Shown: positions 1 through 12,900 of the stretch, piece after piece
How positions within the stretch are numbered: the stretch's first letter is position 1
Layout: every line of letters begins with the position of its first letter
DNA from: Hydractinia symbiolongicarpus
Lineage: Eukaryota; Cnidaria; Hydrozoa; Anthoathecata; Hydractiniidae
Reading direction: 5' to 3'
Length of the DNA stretch: 64,000 nucleotides
Assembly: GCF_029227915.1 (NCBI RefSeq)
Contig: NC_079877.1
Coordinates: 17,596,851 to 17,660,850, forward strand
The notes under the pieces: model-generated
What the model was told of the DNA's origin: nothing
What the model saw: only the letters and a program-made list of their open reading frames with translations
Databases searched by the model: none
Translations under genes and position numbers: made by a program

Positions 1-680
1 AACCTGAAAATTGATGAACAATAAAACCAAAATAAAGAAAAACGGCAATGCTGAAAATTTATCTGTTTTCTCTTTTTCTCTGAAAAACAACTTGGAAAAT
101 ATCTTTAAAGGTGGCAGCATTCAGTTACGAAAGGTTATTTTCAGACTACATATTCTTATTCTTTTATAACACACTTGTCACGATTTTATAGCTATAATAT
201 ATTATCTTTCACCAAAAATATTCAGCCTCAACAATTCCTCTTTAAGGTTACTGTACAGGAAACAATTTTTTTTTAGGTTTTTTTTGCAAAAAATTCATGA
301 CATATAGAAAAAAAAATTCTCTTTCGAATGACATATTCTATATTTCATGAAAATATTTGGAACATCCCTTTTTTCTGGAAAAAGCCTTTTCAGAGGTGTT
401 ATATCCTTCACACCTTCGAGAAAATATGTGCAAAATGAGTTACATTTTTTTGGTTAACCTTTACCTTATTACAATTATAAGATGAAGAGAAATTGGGGTG
501 AGTTTGCTATTTCTATGAGACATTTGAACATGTTCTGGTTGTCAGTTTTCAATAAAATTTTTTCATGTATATCTTTCAATTTTTACAAGAAAATAGGCAC
601 CTCAAAAAATTGTCTACAGGGTGATTATGCGCTTTTAATTAAAAAGAAAAAGATACACTCAATCATAGTGCCGTGTTTTT
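1..680. other. AT-rich stretch, no gene recognised
   Basis: Nothing here looks like a conserved gene. The open frame running from 482 is chance: it crosses the foldback at 683-754, and bases 484-565 are a near copy of 21410-21490, so that part is a dispersed repeat. The rest is low-complexity A/T sequence. Confidence 0.5.
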
Positions 681-682
681 CC

Positions 683-754
683 TGCGTGCGCAGAAATGGA
701 GGTAACTTGTCCGCTTGGTTTGTTTACATTTTTACCTCCATTTCTGCGCACGCA
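683..754. repeat. Perfect inverted repeat, 23-bp arms
   Basis: Bases 683-705 are the exact reverse complement of 732-754, separated by a 26-base loop. The arms are unusually GC-rich for the surroundings (they contain TGCGTGCGCAG). This is consistent with a tiny foldback element or a hairpin left by a transposition event. Confidence 0.85.
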
Positions 755-963
755 TCAGGCATTACGTAATCAATTAGATGCACGCGCAAGTAAATATCGG
801 GACTGTGAAAGACAAACAGAACAATAAAATTTTTAGACTCTACCTCTTAAAAGGAACTTTAAATTGAAAATTTTCTTGGAAAATCAAAAGGCTACTTAAC
901 TATGGCTATAGCTCGCTATCTGGCTGAACATCTCCTCCAATGAAATTAACAGCTAGCTAACCA

Positions 964-964
<1 letters not shown>

Positions 965-994
<30 letters not shown>

Positions 995-996
995 TA
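965..996. repeat. (ATGT)n microsatellite
   Basis: About eight uninterrupted ATGT units, visible directly in the sequence. Confidence 0.95.
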
Positions 997-1199
997 TATT
1001 TCGTCAGAATTTTTTTTGTACATGTTTGTTCGCATTTACAATCAAATAATGACTGGAGCAAGTAGAAGACATATTTTGTCTTATCATCAAGCCCCATCTA
1101 GTTGAGATGGGTTAAAGAGAGGAGGTTAAAACTAACGTAAAAAAAAGAAAAAGTATTTACATTACCTCTAGAGTTGTAAAAAATTACAAAAATGTGATA

Positions 1200-2179
1200 C
1201 TAAAAATATCGCGAATAATCTAAATCATTAAATAACAAGAAATGTTTAGTGGTTTTCTTAAAATGCGTCAACAAGCAAATAGTTTTTTTGTCTTCATCTA
1301 AAATTGTGTTCCATAATAATGGCCCACGAGAAGATATTGAGTATCGAGTGGTCACTAGAAAGGTCTTTGGAATGTTAAAATTGTTTATTGAATATCTTGT
1401 GTCATACCTGTGTTTTTTTTCTAGAAACTGATTTGTGAAGGCCTTGGGTGCAATGCCATATCTAATTTTATGCATGATTAACAAAACCTGGTGTATGTTC
1501 AATTTATAGATACTCAAGGCCCTTATTTTTCTCAATAACGGTTCTGCTGTGGTGTATCCGTCCTTGCCAAATATTATACGACATGCGTGCTTCTGTTTAC
1601 TGTAAATTTTTGTAAGTTTAGAATGATTAGTGCTAGCCCAGACAATGTTACAATATGTTAAGTAGCTGTGAATAAATGAAAAGTATAAATTTTTAAGACA
1701 ATGAAAATTTAGTAATGCTTCGCTTTGTATAATATTCCAATATTTTTCGAAATCTTATTCTCTACTGTTTGTATATGGCTTTTCCAAGACAGGTTTTCGT
1801 CAATAAGAACACCCAAAAAGTTTAAAGAGCTCTCCTTTTTTATGCTAATTTCATTTGTACATAGATCTGGTGTAAACATATTTTTGAATATATAAGTTAT
1901 AAGTAAAATGGAATAATGATTCTTTTTAGCAACTTTTTTTAGTTTTTCAAATAAATTTTTGTATCCCTTGTACCTCTTTTCATTGGAGTATGTTTTCTTT
2001 TTTAAAAACTTTTCATATAATCTTTGCTTCTTCTTTGAGGATATAATGAGTCCTTTTATCATCCACGGACTCAACAGGCTTTTGCTTTTAACAGTTACAC
2101 GTCTTTTCGGAAATGCTTTGGTAATAAGTCTGTCATAAACTATTTTTGAAAATTTTCCAGCTTTCCTGTTTTCTTTCAT
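1200..2179 (-). pseudogene. LINE ORF2 remnants (post-endonuclease linker and C-terminal region)
   Basis: The frame from 2179 encodes a Lys-rich linker including SLLSPWMIKG, as found between the apurinic endonuclease and the reverse transcriptase. It then jumps to SSLNFLGVLIDENLSW, a motif lying after the polymerase palm/thumb. A frameshift near 1710 leads into a second frame (about 1735-1200) with IHSYLTYCNIVWAS and RYDTRYS, again C-terminal ORF2 hallmarks. The FADD-containing core is absent, so no enzyme can be made. Both fragments share orientation with ORF1 upstream. Confidence 0.7.
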
Positions 2180-2296
2180 CTTTACTCTTAGTTCACGCCG
2201 AATTTCGTTTGTTTCGTCGGAAAAATCTTTGCTTATATAAATGCCAATGTCTTTTAACTTTTTGAGTTTCTTAAAATATGTTCTTTGTCCTTGTAA

Positions 2297-2905
2297 TTAA
2301 AAGTTTAAATATAATTGTTCTTGTTTTTCCACCGTTTTCTCCTTCTTTGTTGCTTTTCTTCCCCGTGCACGTTTTATCACAATTGAATCTTGTAAGTGAA
2401 GTTTATCCCTAAGCAATCTCTGCACTTTTTCTTCAGTTTCTTCCCAAGTTTTATTTTCATTTTCTTTTAGATCATCTACACGTAAGTTAGTCCTTCGGTT
2501 TCTGTCCTCCAAAACACGTAGCTTCTCCTTTGACACATTTTTTTTTTGCGTTTGTTCGGCCAATTGACCTTCATAGGTGGCAAAACTTCCTTTAAATTCG
2601 TCATTAAGAACCTTTATATTTTCATTTACTTCCTTTGCAAAGTTATTTATTTTCTGGTCTATCAAATTGTCCTGTGTGAATTCCAAACTCTCTTTTAGCT
2701 CTTATACTTTTTGGTGGAGGAGACCTTCATATTTCTGTTCTATGTCTTTGATTTTATCGCCTAGAGATTGTAGGCACCTTTCTATCCTGTCCATTTTTTC
2801 ATTTTGTAATTTTGTTGATCCAGTAATAAAATCTATCATGGATTTTTCAAATTTCACCATCATCTCTTCATTTATTAGGCGTATTTCTTCCTTTGTGAGG
2901 GCCAT
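2297..2905 (-). pseudogene. LINE ORF1-like coiled-coil protein, one in-frame stop
   Basis: From the ATG at 2905 the frame gives about 203 codons, interrupted by one TAA at 2702-2704. Up to and past the stop the sequence is heptad-rich and charged (coiled coil). It then contains the motif RNRRTNLRVDDLKE and an ETEEKVQ stretch, typical of the RNA-binding region of LINE ORF1 proteins (transposase_22 type). In such elements ORF1 binds the element RNA as an oligomer. The C-terminal part after KRARGRK is short, so the protein is truncated compared with the family. It lies just upstream of the ORF2 remnants on the same strand, as expected. Confidence 0.7.
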
Positions 2906-2959
2906 AATTTGTAATGTTTATGTTATAATAGAGTTTATTTTAATTATTATAAATATATA

Positions 2960-3479
2960 AGGTTTTTGTTAAAATTTTTGTTAAAATTGCTATTAAAATT
3001 ATAATGTTCGTTAACGTCAAAAAACACGTGTGCTCTCTTTAAATGCTCAACTCATCGTAATAATATGGTTGAATACGATTTTTCTGATTCTTCATAAATA
3101 TAAACATTTTATTTTCAAAAATTAGCACTACAAGCAGTATATAAATGCTAAATGTATAACACGTGCTCTACAGCTACCTAGCTAGCTACGATTTTTACTC
3201 TACTGTGTCCAAAAACTGGCCAGGTCAATGCAACAGTACCCAAAATATGCTTTAATGTGCCCGAGAATGTTTTGTTGGGTTTTGCAAACAACAGAGCTCA
3301 TGTAGCACATCCCTTCTTTAAAATCTAAAAGGTGTCCAAAGATGGGGCTAACATGGTCTTTTGCCCAATCTTGTGACGCCTTGCCCAGTCTTAAGACTGT
3401 GCAATTTCATGTCCAATGATTGGGCAGAACATAATCACTATGGCGTTTTTGAACTCGATCCCTTCAAAAGAACGACTCG
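2960..3479. other. Intergenic, nothing recognised
   Basis: AT-rich sequence upstream of the LINE. No conserved frame, RNA gene or clear repeat was seen. Confidence 0.4.
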
Positions 3480-3835
3480 TACCTTAACCCCTAGAGCTTA
3501 GTTGAACAAAAACCGCCTCGTAAACATAACTGGAAACGAAAATTTGAAGAAGTATCTAGCATAGCTCATCAAATAATATTAAAATAACAGTCTATAACAA
3601 TATTTGTGATCAAATTGTAACGCAGTCTTCAGTCTTTCCCAATTTCACGAATATCAAGATACGCACACGGCCGGCCTAGTGCTAGGTCGCGGGGTCAGGC
3701 CGGACTTTAAAAGTCGCGACGTTACGGCAATCAGTTAAAAAATCGGTCGAAGAAGAAGAAGAAAAAAACCGCCCGTTTTAATAAGATCTCGGATGTAATC
3801 CGAAATCTTAACAAGACGTATGATATACGAAAACA
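3480..3835 (-). repeat. Dispersed repeat family, copy 1 (reverse of 21593-21920)
   Basis: The segment matches the reverse complement of 21593-21920 along most of its length. Shared landmarks are the GAAGAAGAAG run, the CGGATGTAATCCGA palindrome, the AAACGGGCGG box, a GTTACGGCAAT box and a CGTTTCCAGTTATG box. It is GC-richer than its surroundings. It is probably a short non-autonomous element; no coding capacity is evident. Confidence 0.75.
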
Positions 3836-4166
3836 ACCTCTCGAATAAAGTTTACAAAAAACTGTCTATCAGATTGTGACTGCTGTTACAAAGGTTAGAC
3901 ACGACATATTTTGCTATTCAGATAGGCTATAATATTTGTTACACACTATGCAGTTATTTTTTAAAATTGATTTATGAAATCTTTTTGAACGGAAAATTCC
4001 TCGAACGTGAAGCCCGGAAGAGAAATGCAGAAAGTTGATGGTCGATAAAAGTTTCTTACTTTCTAGGCATTTGAGAGATCTTCATTCTGGCTACATTCAC
4101 TTTTGTAAACTTTGGCGGAGACACTTTTACTTTACCGGTTAGTTAAAAAATGATTTTTAACACTTA

Positions 4167-4340
4167 TTTATATAACAGCAAAAAACAAAAACAAAAACAA
4201 AAACAAAAAACAAACAAAAAAAAATAATTACCAAGATGAGATTCGAACAGACGACTACCCCCGTTTCGGTGCTCAAAGAGGCAAAAAATTCCATTCTTTT
4301 GGGACACATTTGCGTTTTAATACAAGCTCACGAGCTTGTA
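4167..4340 (-). repeat. Possible tRNA-derived SINE 3' part
   Basis: On the minus strand a B-box-like GTTCGAATC (plus strand 4230-4245) is followed by a T-rich tail of TTTTTG units (plus-strand CAAAAA repeats, 4175-4225). A pol III B box next to a simple tail is the usual plan of a tRNA-derived SINE. I cannot find a convincing A box at the right distance, so this is a fragment at best. Confidence 0.3.
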
Positions 4341-5285
4341 ATAATTCTGTACATTTTTAAACGATTTTATAAATGACGTTCGTGATTTCATCAAATTCAA
4401 ACCAAAGACAACAGAAGGGCGAGAAACATAAAATTGTCGGCTGCCGGAAAACGATAGCATGTTTTGGTGGCACAATGGCGTCGCTTGCTGTCGATATTAA
4501 TTAAATTCTCCCTGATTTACAGGGTTCGCGAAACCGAGGTGCCATGCTATCTCTTAAAGTTCTTGATTGACTGGGATATTATTTCGAATAAATAACTGGA
4601 AAGGGTATTTTATGGCTAATGACAAACTAACTGTGATCAGGCTGGAAACATATAGATTACTTGACACCAGCAAAACCGACAACTGCATTTATCAAGAACT
4701 GGATAAACATCTGAACAAAACAACAGATTAAACAAAAAGTACTTTCGTCTTGGGAGAGGGAGAGGGAGGGGACGTAATACTAAACCATTCCATCTCAATC
4801 ATTAAAAAAAAACGAACCAGGGAAATACACTCCGTATTTGTACTGGGTACGTTCGCCTTCTGAAAAATGTTTCTTTCACTTTCCTTTACATGATTAGTTG
4901 TTTGCGACTATATATAAAATAGTAAACATTCGAGTAAACGTACAATGACAGTGGGTTCGCTTTAAATATTCCAGGAAATGTAAATAAAAATTTTATGAGG
5001 GTCACTTCATTTTCCTAACGCTGATTTCAAAGACAAAAAGGTGGGTACAAGACAACAACAAATGAAGTCAATCAGCTCTGTATCACAAAAAATAATTAAT
5101 ATATATTACAAGAAATAAAATAATTTTAACAACTATACAACGTTCTGATGTCAAATAGCCTATGAGTTCAAAATTCGGAAAAAGTATTCGACCTAAAATA
5201 ATACGAATTTTTTTTGAACATTCATCATACGAATAATACATACACTTTTATGACAGCGAAACGAATGTTCACACTATCACATAAA
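4341..5285. other. Intergenic, nothing recognised
   Basis: No gene or strong repeat was recognised. Confidence 0.4.
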
Positions 5286-5286
5286 G

Positions 5287-6890
5287 CTAGGGTGAAACCA
5301 TTCCCGACCCCAGAGCTATTTGAAATAACCTCGAAAGTAGCTTTGGACCTATGCACTAAGCTTTTTAAGTTTTTTATGTAAGAACTAAAAAGTGTGGTAT
5401 TAAAAAAACTTGCTTGACAAAAACTTTTGGTAGAAAATGTTCAGGAAAATAGATGACTTGCCAATGTTTACAAAAGGTAAAACGCTTGAGGTTTTTTGCA
5501 CATGCACAAACATTTCTGAAAAAAATATTGCTTAAAATTAGTGAATTTTTTTAAGAAGAATTAGAAGAACATATTTAGAATTTAATTCCAGTTCTTTATA
5601 TATATTCCTTTTTTTGCAAAAAAGCGTGTGCGTTGTATATTGGCATTATTTTTGATCATCCCTTTTTTCTTTTACAAAGATTTGAGCTTTTACATAATAT
5701 GCATAATACTCAAGTTATTATGAATTAAAAAGAAAGTTTTGATGGAACCTAATTTGGGGTAACCCTCCTTACAAAGTTTCTAAAATATTCTCACATCAGA
5801 TATTAAAACTAACTTTCAGCATAAACAGTTGAAATGTCAAATATCAAATCTGCCTATTGTGTATTACAAACAAAAAAATTAAATTCCAGAATTTTTTTAA
5901 TCTTTTTGACAGAGTATTAAAAGCCTGGCAGGTTGGCTCAGTTGGCGGGTAACCTGTTTTGAAAAAAATTATACTTTATGGGAAGAGTAAACCCATGACA
6001 TGATTTATGATGTTCTTGGATTAAAAATATGTACTTATTTTTTGAAGAAATAGCAGATCAAAGGTGTAAACAAAGGTGTACCAATGGTTTACTAGATCAA
6101 ATCCAAGGTTTCCTGTTTTCGTTATTAGCTTTAACGAAATCACTTAATACAGAAAATACTGACATATTTTTGACAAAGTGAAACTGATAAGACATTTGAA
6201 ACATAATATGGTTGTTTCTCTTCTGTTTAGCTTGCAATGTGTTTTCTTTTGCTTTTTCAACCTGACACTGGCTTGTTAAAGTGATATTATATGAATCGAG
6301 TCAACCCACTGATTCAACTCCTCCTGAGTTGGAAAACCAGCCAGCTGCTTTAGGAGAATTAACTCGCTTCATATAAAGTCAAAGAAATTTTTAATAGTGG
6401 TCTACCATATGCCAGCTGGTTAACTTAATCACAAATGAGTCAATCCATTTTATATAGTCAGGATCGGACTGGATCAATAAAACAGTTTTCACAGAAATAT
6501 CGTCTATAGAGCTAGAGATAGATATATGGCAACTTTGTGGGCAATATACTGGATAAATAGTGTGCTAAATTTGTATATAAAGTGAGACTTTCACTTAGCT
6601 AGCTATATGTAGGTTCAGATTTACATGTAGCCTAAACTTTAAAAAGTTTTTCGAAAATTTAAATAAGTGCTTTGGAGTCATCATCAAATTAAATAACTTT
6701 TCAGGATCTTCCACTGTGTCCCCACAAACGATAAGTCAAATTAAAATTACAAGCACCATCAGGTAATCGAATCAAGGAAAATATTCCACATATAGTGGAA
6801 TATTTTCATTACGTGAGCAGATAGGTCCAGAGCTACTTTCGAGGTTTTATTCTCAAAGAGCTCTGGGGACGAGAATGGGGTAAAGTCTCC
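5287..6890. mobile_element. Candidate non-autonomous DNA transposon with ~60-bp inverted ends
   Basis: The ends 5287-5352 and 6825-6890 are imperfect reverse complements. Both carry CCAGAGCT, ACCTCGAAAG or its complement, and GGGG(T/A)CG blocks. They face each other as terminal inverted repeats around a 1.6 kb AT-rich interior with no transposase frame. A third related copy of the end sequence sits alone at 18701-18780. No target-site duplication was confirmed. Confidence 0.4.
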
Positions 6891-6969
6891 CTAAAACCTC
6901 CAAAGAGGTTTGTATACTTTTCCTATTGTAACTGGTAGACGTAAGGAAGTGGTTTTATGAATGTCAATT

Positions 6970-9900
6970 TCAGCCAGTGTTTGTACGGGGCTGAGAAAGG
7001 TGGCTGCTTTGGAGGTTCCCCACTGTAGCAGTAAATATTCTGTTAGCTATTGTATTTCCATTGAAATTAAAGTAACTCACCTCAAGTAAGGCATCGTCAG
7101 GTAAATCTGTACAATGAACAGCATTTTTTATTTTATCAATTCCAAACCGTGCTCTCAGCGTCTGACTTCTTAAATGCCGAGCTATTTCCTGTAAAAATAA
7201 GATTTCGTATAACGTAAATTTCAACTGTAGCCATAGCCGACGTCAAATTAAATTTTGATTTCACATGAAAAAGTATGGTTGATTTTTATAAAGTGAAATT
7301 ATTATTTTTTATACAAACTATAAAATTTTATCCTTCAGTTAAACAAGAAAGAAGTATGACAAGAAGTTTCTTTAAGCTTTAACTCGAGAAAGTTTATCTC
7401 ACGAAAAATTTTCAACCTTTTAATTAACCTATTTTCTAGCACCTCCGAAGTAAAAGCACTCAAAGGACGTTTAAAGTTGACACCCTACAAAAACTTTTGG
7501 GCTTACTAAAGTTTTTCCTAACAAATTATTTTGAAGCTGTATTTAAGATAATTTTCAAAAACGACTTTTCGCCGTGCACAATTATGTTTCATGCGATATG
7601 ACAAACTTAGAATATATTACCGGGTCGGAAGGACCGACTAATTCACGAAAGTTCGTTGCAACATTCTTGTCTTTCGTAATTTCCATGGCGATACAAGCAC
7701 CGTTACATAATTCGTCCACCATTGGCTGAAATATAATCGTGAAATCAATAAAAATGTGCAGCTTTCATTCAGTTCTCCCGCAGAGTAAATAATTTGCTAA
7801 CGGGCGATACTATTAATAGCCAGATTTTATTTCTGTGCAATTTTAAAGCTGTGCTACGGACACACGAAATGCGATCTATAAAGGGCGGTTGGGACGTCAA
7901 ATATCTTACCATGTACTCGTTTACAACTCCTTTATAAATTTCATAAAACTCCTCCGCATTTGCTTTCTCCAATCTAAACATCTGAAGTGTGGATACTTGA
8001 AAGCCGGCTTTGTAAATAGCTGTAATAATGTTCCCTGCTAAGCCACCAGCAACTGCGTGAGGTTTTATGATGCATAACGTACAGTTGTTAAATGTCGCTG
8101 ATACACGAGGCGACGCTGGTCCAAAAAAGAATTCAATTTCCTAAGAGTTTAAAAAAGACAAACAAAGGATTAATAAATATAAACAGGGACGGTTACAAAA
8201 AAATGATATATCATTTACCCTTCTTGCTGATTCATCAGAATCGGAACCATGGCATGCGTTTTTAGTGGCATCTAAAAATAATTCCATATAATTCACCAAA
8301 TGCAAAAAACACGTGCGTACTCTTACTCTACTTCTGAATAAAAAGGGTAAACTAACGAGCCGTTTTTCAGATGCTGATGACAGGAGCAGTTTGAATTTTA
8401 TCCTTGTAATTATACGTTCTCAACTAGACGCGAGAAAGTTTGTATCAACAATATACCTGTTCCATATACCGCCCGTATAGAATAGGGCGCATCTTCTTTG
8501 GCTTTTGCAGTATTCGTGGGACCTAATGTTAAATTTTATGCTGTTTATATCTAAACATTTTTTTACACGCCGTACATGCTAACTTCAAAAACAAACCTAG
8601 AAGATCTCGCCACCTTTTTACACAGTTCACACCCATCAACTCAATCGCAATCACTGGGCCACTGGTCATAAAATCAAGCAGTTTTCTGAAATACAAGGGG
8701 AATTTTGGTCATACAATGTAATTTGACGAAATGAATATGCATAATACGTAGGCTATTTAGAAACCCCTCTATGCGATCACTAGGTTTAACAATTGTGACA
8801 AAACTCCCACTTTTGCCACACACTTACATAATTCGTGTGTTAAAGGATTTTAGGAAACAACCAGCATTCTTACAAAACTTGCAATTCGTATCAAAAATTT
8901 GTGTTCTTTAACGGCCTTAAAATATAAATGGTCTTAAAAATATTTCTCGATATTAAAAATGATAAGAATTAACTAAAGGCTCAACAAGACCTGACCATAA
9001 TGTGCAGCATTAGATTTACTAACTCAAAAAATGGCTTTCCATCGTGTTCAACATAGAATTTTGTGGCTTCTGATCTAAAAAAATCAAAAAGATAAAAATC
9101 AATTTAGCACCTAAACAGTGTATAAATATCATATGACACATATAATATTTATACACTTGCATGCTTGCCTAACTTAATTAATTATGTAAAAGTTGTAGCA
9201 AAGAAATGAATAGTCGATTTATCCATGATTGAATGAATCGTTTCCTCCGTGATGAGATCTATTCTTGATATCATAAATATGCAAATCATGTAATTCATAA
9301 TTGGTGCGAGAAAAAATGAGGAAGAGAATACTCAACACTCTTCTAAAATCACACAAAATACAAGAGTAAACAGTAAGAAATGTTTCAAGTAGATGGTGGA
9401 AGAAAGACAAATTTAAATAAAAAAAAAAGAATGAGGAGGAACACATTTTTCATCTCGTCTATTATTTTACTTCTAAATGTGGAAAACGGGGCTTCGTTTC
9501 CTCACAAAGCGATCTACTGGGAGGTCGCACCATTCATCTACACAGAAAATAACAAGACGAAAGGAATCATACCTGATTATTATGAACTTTTGAAAAAACA
9601 CTGTCACCATAGTACCAACGTGATGAATTTCACGTTAAAGATGGAAAATGACCAGAAGCTGCATGATTTGCTTTCCAATGCGAACATAACATATGGAGGG
9701 GATGGTACGTTGAAAGGCATAACAGAAAATGAAGCGGCATGGATGCCCTTGCTGCGCATGCCCAACCCGCAAGACAAACCGATGGAACGCTCTCCACTAT
9801 TTTACTCACCCTATATCGCAGTTATTGTTAAACGGGAAGAAATAGTATTAACTTACAAATTGTGGTTAGGGATAGCAAACTGTCGTCACATCTTTGTTCT

Positions 9901-12900
9901 AGCGACGATTTTAACGGTGTTCTTTGCAATTATGGTGTGGTTATCGGTTAGTACTAGGTTATTGGTAAAGTTTTTGCGAATGATAAACAGTGCATTGTAT
10001 TTCAAAAAGTATTGTTGAGTTCAGTTAGATTATAATAACCTCACTTAGTCAAAAGCTGCATTTATCTAGTTTTAGAAGATTAAATTTCTCTCGAGAACTA
10101 ATATTTGCAAGGTTAACAAGTCCTAATACTTTGCGTTTCCCGGAAAAAATTCGCGAAAAATTAATTCACTTTAGGTACATCTATTTTTTTGTAGGAATGG
10201 TTTGGAAATCCCGAGTTCAGCAAATCTTTTGTTGTCGGAGTAAGTAAGGGATTGTGGTGGGCAGTCGTAACCATGACAACTGTCGGGTAATATTTTTTAA
10301 ACAATACCTTTTTTCAAAGATTTGAATTTCACAGACCTTAAGATTACGTTGTGCTTTAGAACCATCATATGATTTTAGATATGGAGACACGGCACCACGT
10401 TCGGTATTGGCGAGAATATTTGGTACGATATGGATGGTGACAGGACTTATCATCGCTTCTCTACTCACAGCATCAGTTTCGGAGAAACTCAGTGGAATAG
10501 GTCATTTGGAGCTCACGAAAGATGTCAAAGTAAGCTTGCATAAAAAATTTTCCTTGCTGCTCTTTCTTTTTGTTTTTTGCTTTCTTTCTTTTCTCGCTAT
10601 ATTTTTTAATTTTTTAATTCGCGAAAGTTTATCCAGTAAATTTCGAAGTATTTTCCGCTAATGATTTTATCTTTTACAGAAATTTGTTTAGTAGGTCTAA
10701 ACATGTTTGAAAATAAACTCTTTGTTCCCTAAACATATTTAAAAGAATTTCTTTATTCGCGAAAGTTTATATCGCAAAATATTAGTAGCATCTTCATTCA
10801 CCAAAGTGTATCCAAATAATTTCGCGAGTTTTTCACTGCGCAAAAGTTTTTCTCGCGCAAGTTTTTTTGCTAACTAAACCAAAATACTAAGAATTCATTT
10901 GGCGAGGCTAAACATTCGAGAAATTTCTTAGGTAGAGTTAGCAAAATTTAAATATTTCGCGAAAATGCGTTTGCAAATGTGATTTTTTGTAGAATTCAGT
11001 GACATAAAATTTTGGGCAATATCAGACCACTTATTTTTCGATAAACCACGTTATCAAAAGGCTAATAAATTCTTGCATTTTGATTGGCTAATCTACGGTA
11101 ATAATAGTCTATATTTTTATTTTCATCAGAGAAACCGAGAAATGAACGCAATTTTAACTTATTGTTCAATTCTACAGTGCAAAAACCTTATTTTTTACCT
11201 CATAGGTTGAGTAAATTTATTGTTTTCCTGGAAAACGAGAAATTGTCGGCAAATTGATTCCAAAACATAATTTTTATGAAATTAACATTCACGGTTGAAT
11301 TATTCTTTTGTTTACATATAGCCATTATATTGTCATGAGGGAGCCAGTACACTCCAACACCAAAAATGTTTAGTTAACGTGTTTGAAATACATTAATTTA
11401 ATTATTAAAAGAAGGAAAATTTATCGTATACTAAATTACACGATCACATTGTGATAACTAAATTTGCTGTTAAACAAAGACATTCATAAACCATAAACAA
11501 TAATCTACCAAGTATACCAAATACAATATGTAAACTCGGTTTGTATGATAAACTAGTTAACGCACTTTTTTCCCAAAAATATCATATTTCGTCATATTTT
11601 GCTCTTTTAGTTCTCGTATAATATCTAAACGAGAATATAAAAAACTATTTCGGATAATTAAATCACTCCCCGAAGGAGAGTGATTTATTAAAACAGGCTG
11701 CTGCGTCTTGGTAAGATCATTCTTTTCGTCTTGATTTTTCAATATGCGGTATATAAGAAAGTAGAACCTGATACCTTAGATGATACCCGGGACTCGATAC
11801 CCAATACACTGCATAACTCGATACCCGAGAGCCTTTTATCGATGCATGTGACGTTGTTTTTTATATACTCCTTCTTAACGAAGAGGAAAACTAAAATTTT
11901 ATTTGTTTACCCTCAATAATAAACAAAGTAATCTCAAGAACTCTGAGGGACAACAGAATTCATAAAACACCGTCGAGCAGTTTTCTTGGCCTTGCACGAG
12001 AGTTTGCTTTGCGCAAGGGCACAAAAACTTTCGTAGTAACATTTTGCTGAAGCACTTTGGTGGTGTTGGTGAGAAGAACTTGGTACTAAGAAACAAGTAG
12101 TTCAATCACTGAGAATTATCAGGTAAGAATTATTGTTTCCTTTATAGCTAGGTAGTTATGCTACCTTTTGGAAAACGGACTGTTTTTTTCTAGCCATATA
12201 GAACTAGCAGGAAATTCTAGTTTGAGTAGCTAATAGTTTTCCAACTGAATTCAACACTTGAATTGTATCTAGCGAGGAGCTAACTAAAACTTAAGTTTAC
12301 TTTATTAGTTTTCAATTAATTAACAATACATTATCATAGAATAGATAACAATAGATATTAAGTGAATAGCAAATACAAATATTTAACTTAAAACTTACCT
12401 GCCGCGAAAAAACAAGTTAATTTCATATAAAAGAACTTAAAAAGTTGCCAGGTATATTTTTACTATAATTATGCTCAATAACAACAATTATAATTATGCT
12501 CAATAACAACAATTATATGTTTTAGACCTAGTTTATGACGTCATAATTTCGCATAATTAGCGCAACTTTCAATTGCCAGGTATATTTTTATTATAATTAT
12601 GCTCAATAACAACAATTACATGTTTTAGACCTAGTTTGTGACGTCATAATTTCGCATAATTAGCGCAACTTTCAAGACAAAAATCTCGAGAACCAATAAA
12701 GATTTTTCATAAAAATAACGGATTCCTAGACAACTTTTACTGATCTTTTATATGAGCCTCGCGGAAGGTAAGCTTTTAGAGATCTTGATCTAATTGTCTC
12801 TTTTTAATGTTTTTTTTTTTCAAATAATTTAAGTAATGGCTTCTAAGAGACAATGAATAGCAACCCGATGTATATTGATACTCAGGTTGTGTCAAAATTG

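Larger units (their letters stand above)
1200..2905 (-). mobile_element. Non-LTR (LINE) retrotransposon, internally deleted
   Basis: The minus strand reads an ORF1-like coiled-coil protein (2905-2297) followed by pieces of an ORF2-like polymerase (2179-1200). The ORF2 pieces are the linker between endonuclease and reverse transcriptase, then the region C-terminal to the polymerase. The catalytic reverse-transcriptase core that should lie between them is missing. The order and orientation fit one element with a large internal deletion. The clade (CR1/jockey-like or similar) cannot be settled by eye. Confidence 0.75.

Noticed and set aside
482-769. 95-codon open frame
   Set aside because: It overlaps a dispersed repeat (484-565) and the 683-754 foldback; no protein-like features.
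5926-5955. tRNA A-box-like GGTTGGCTCAGTTGG
   Set aside because: No B box at a suitable distance and no cloverleaf; at most a SINE head fragment.
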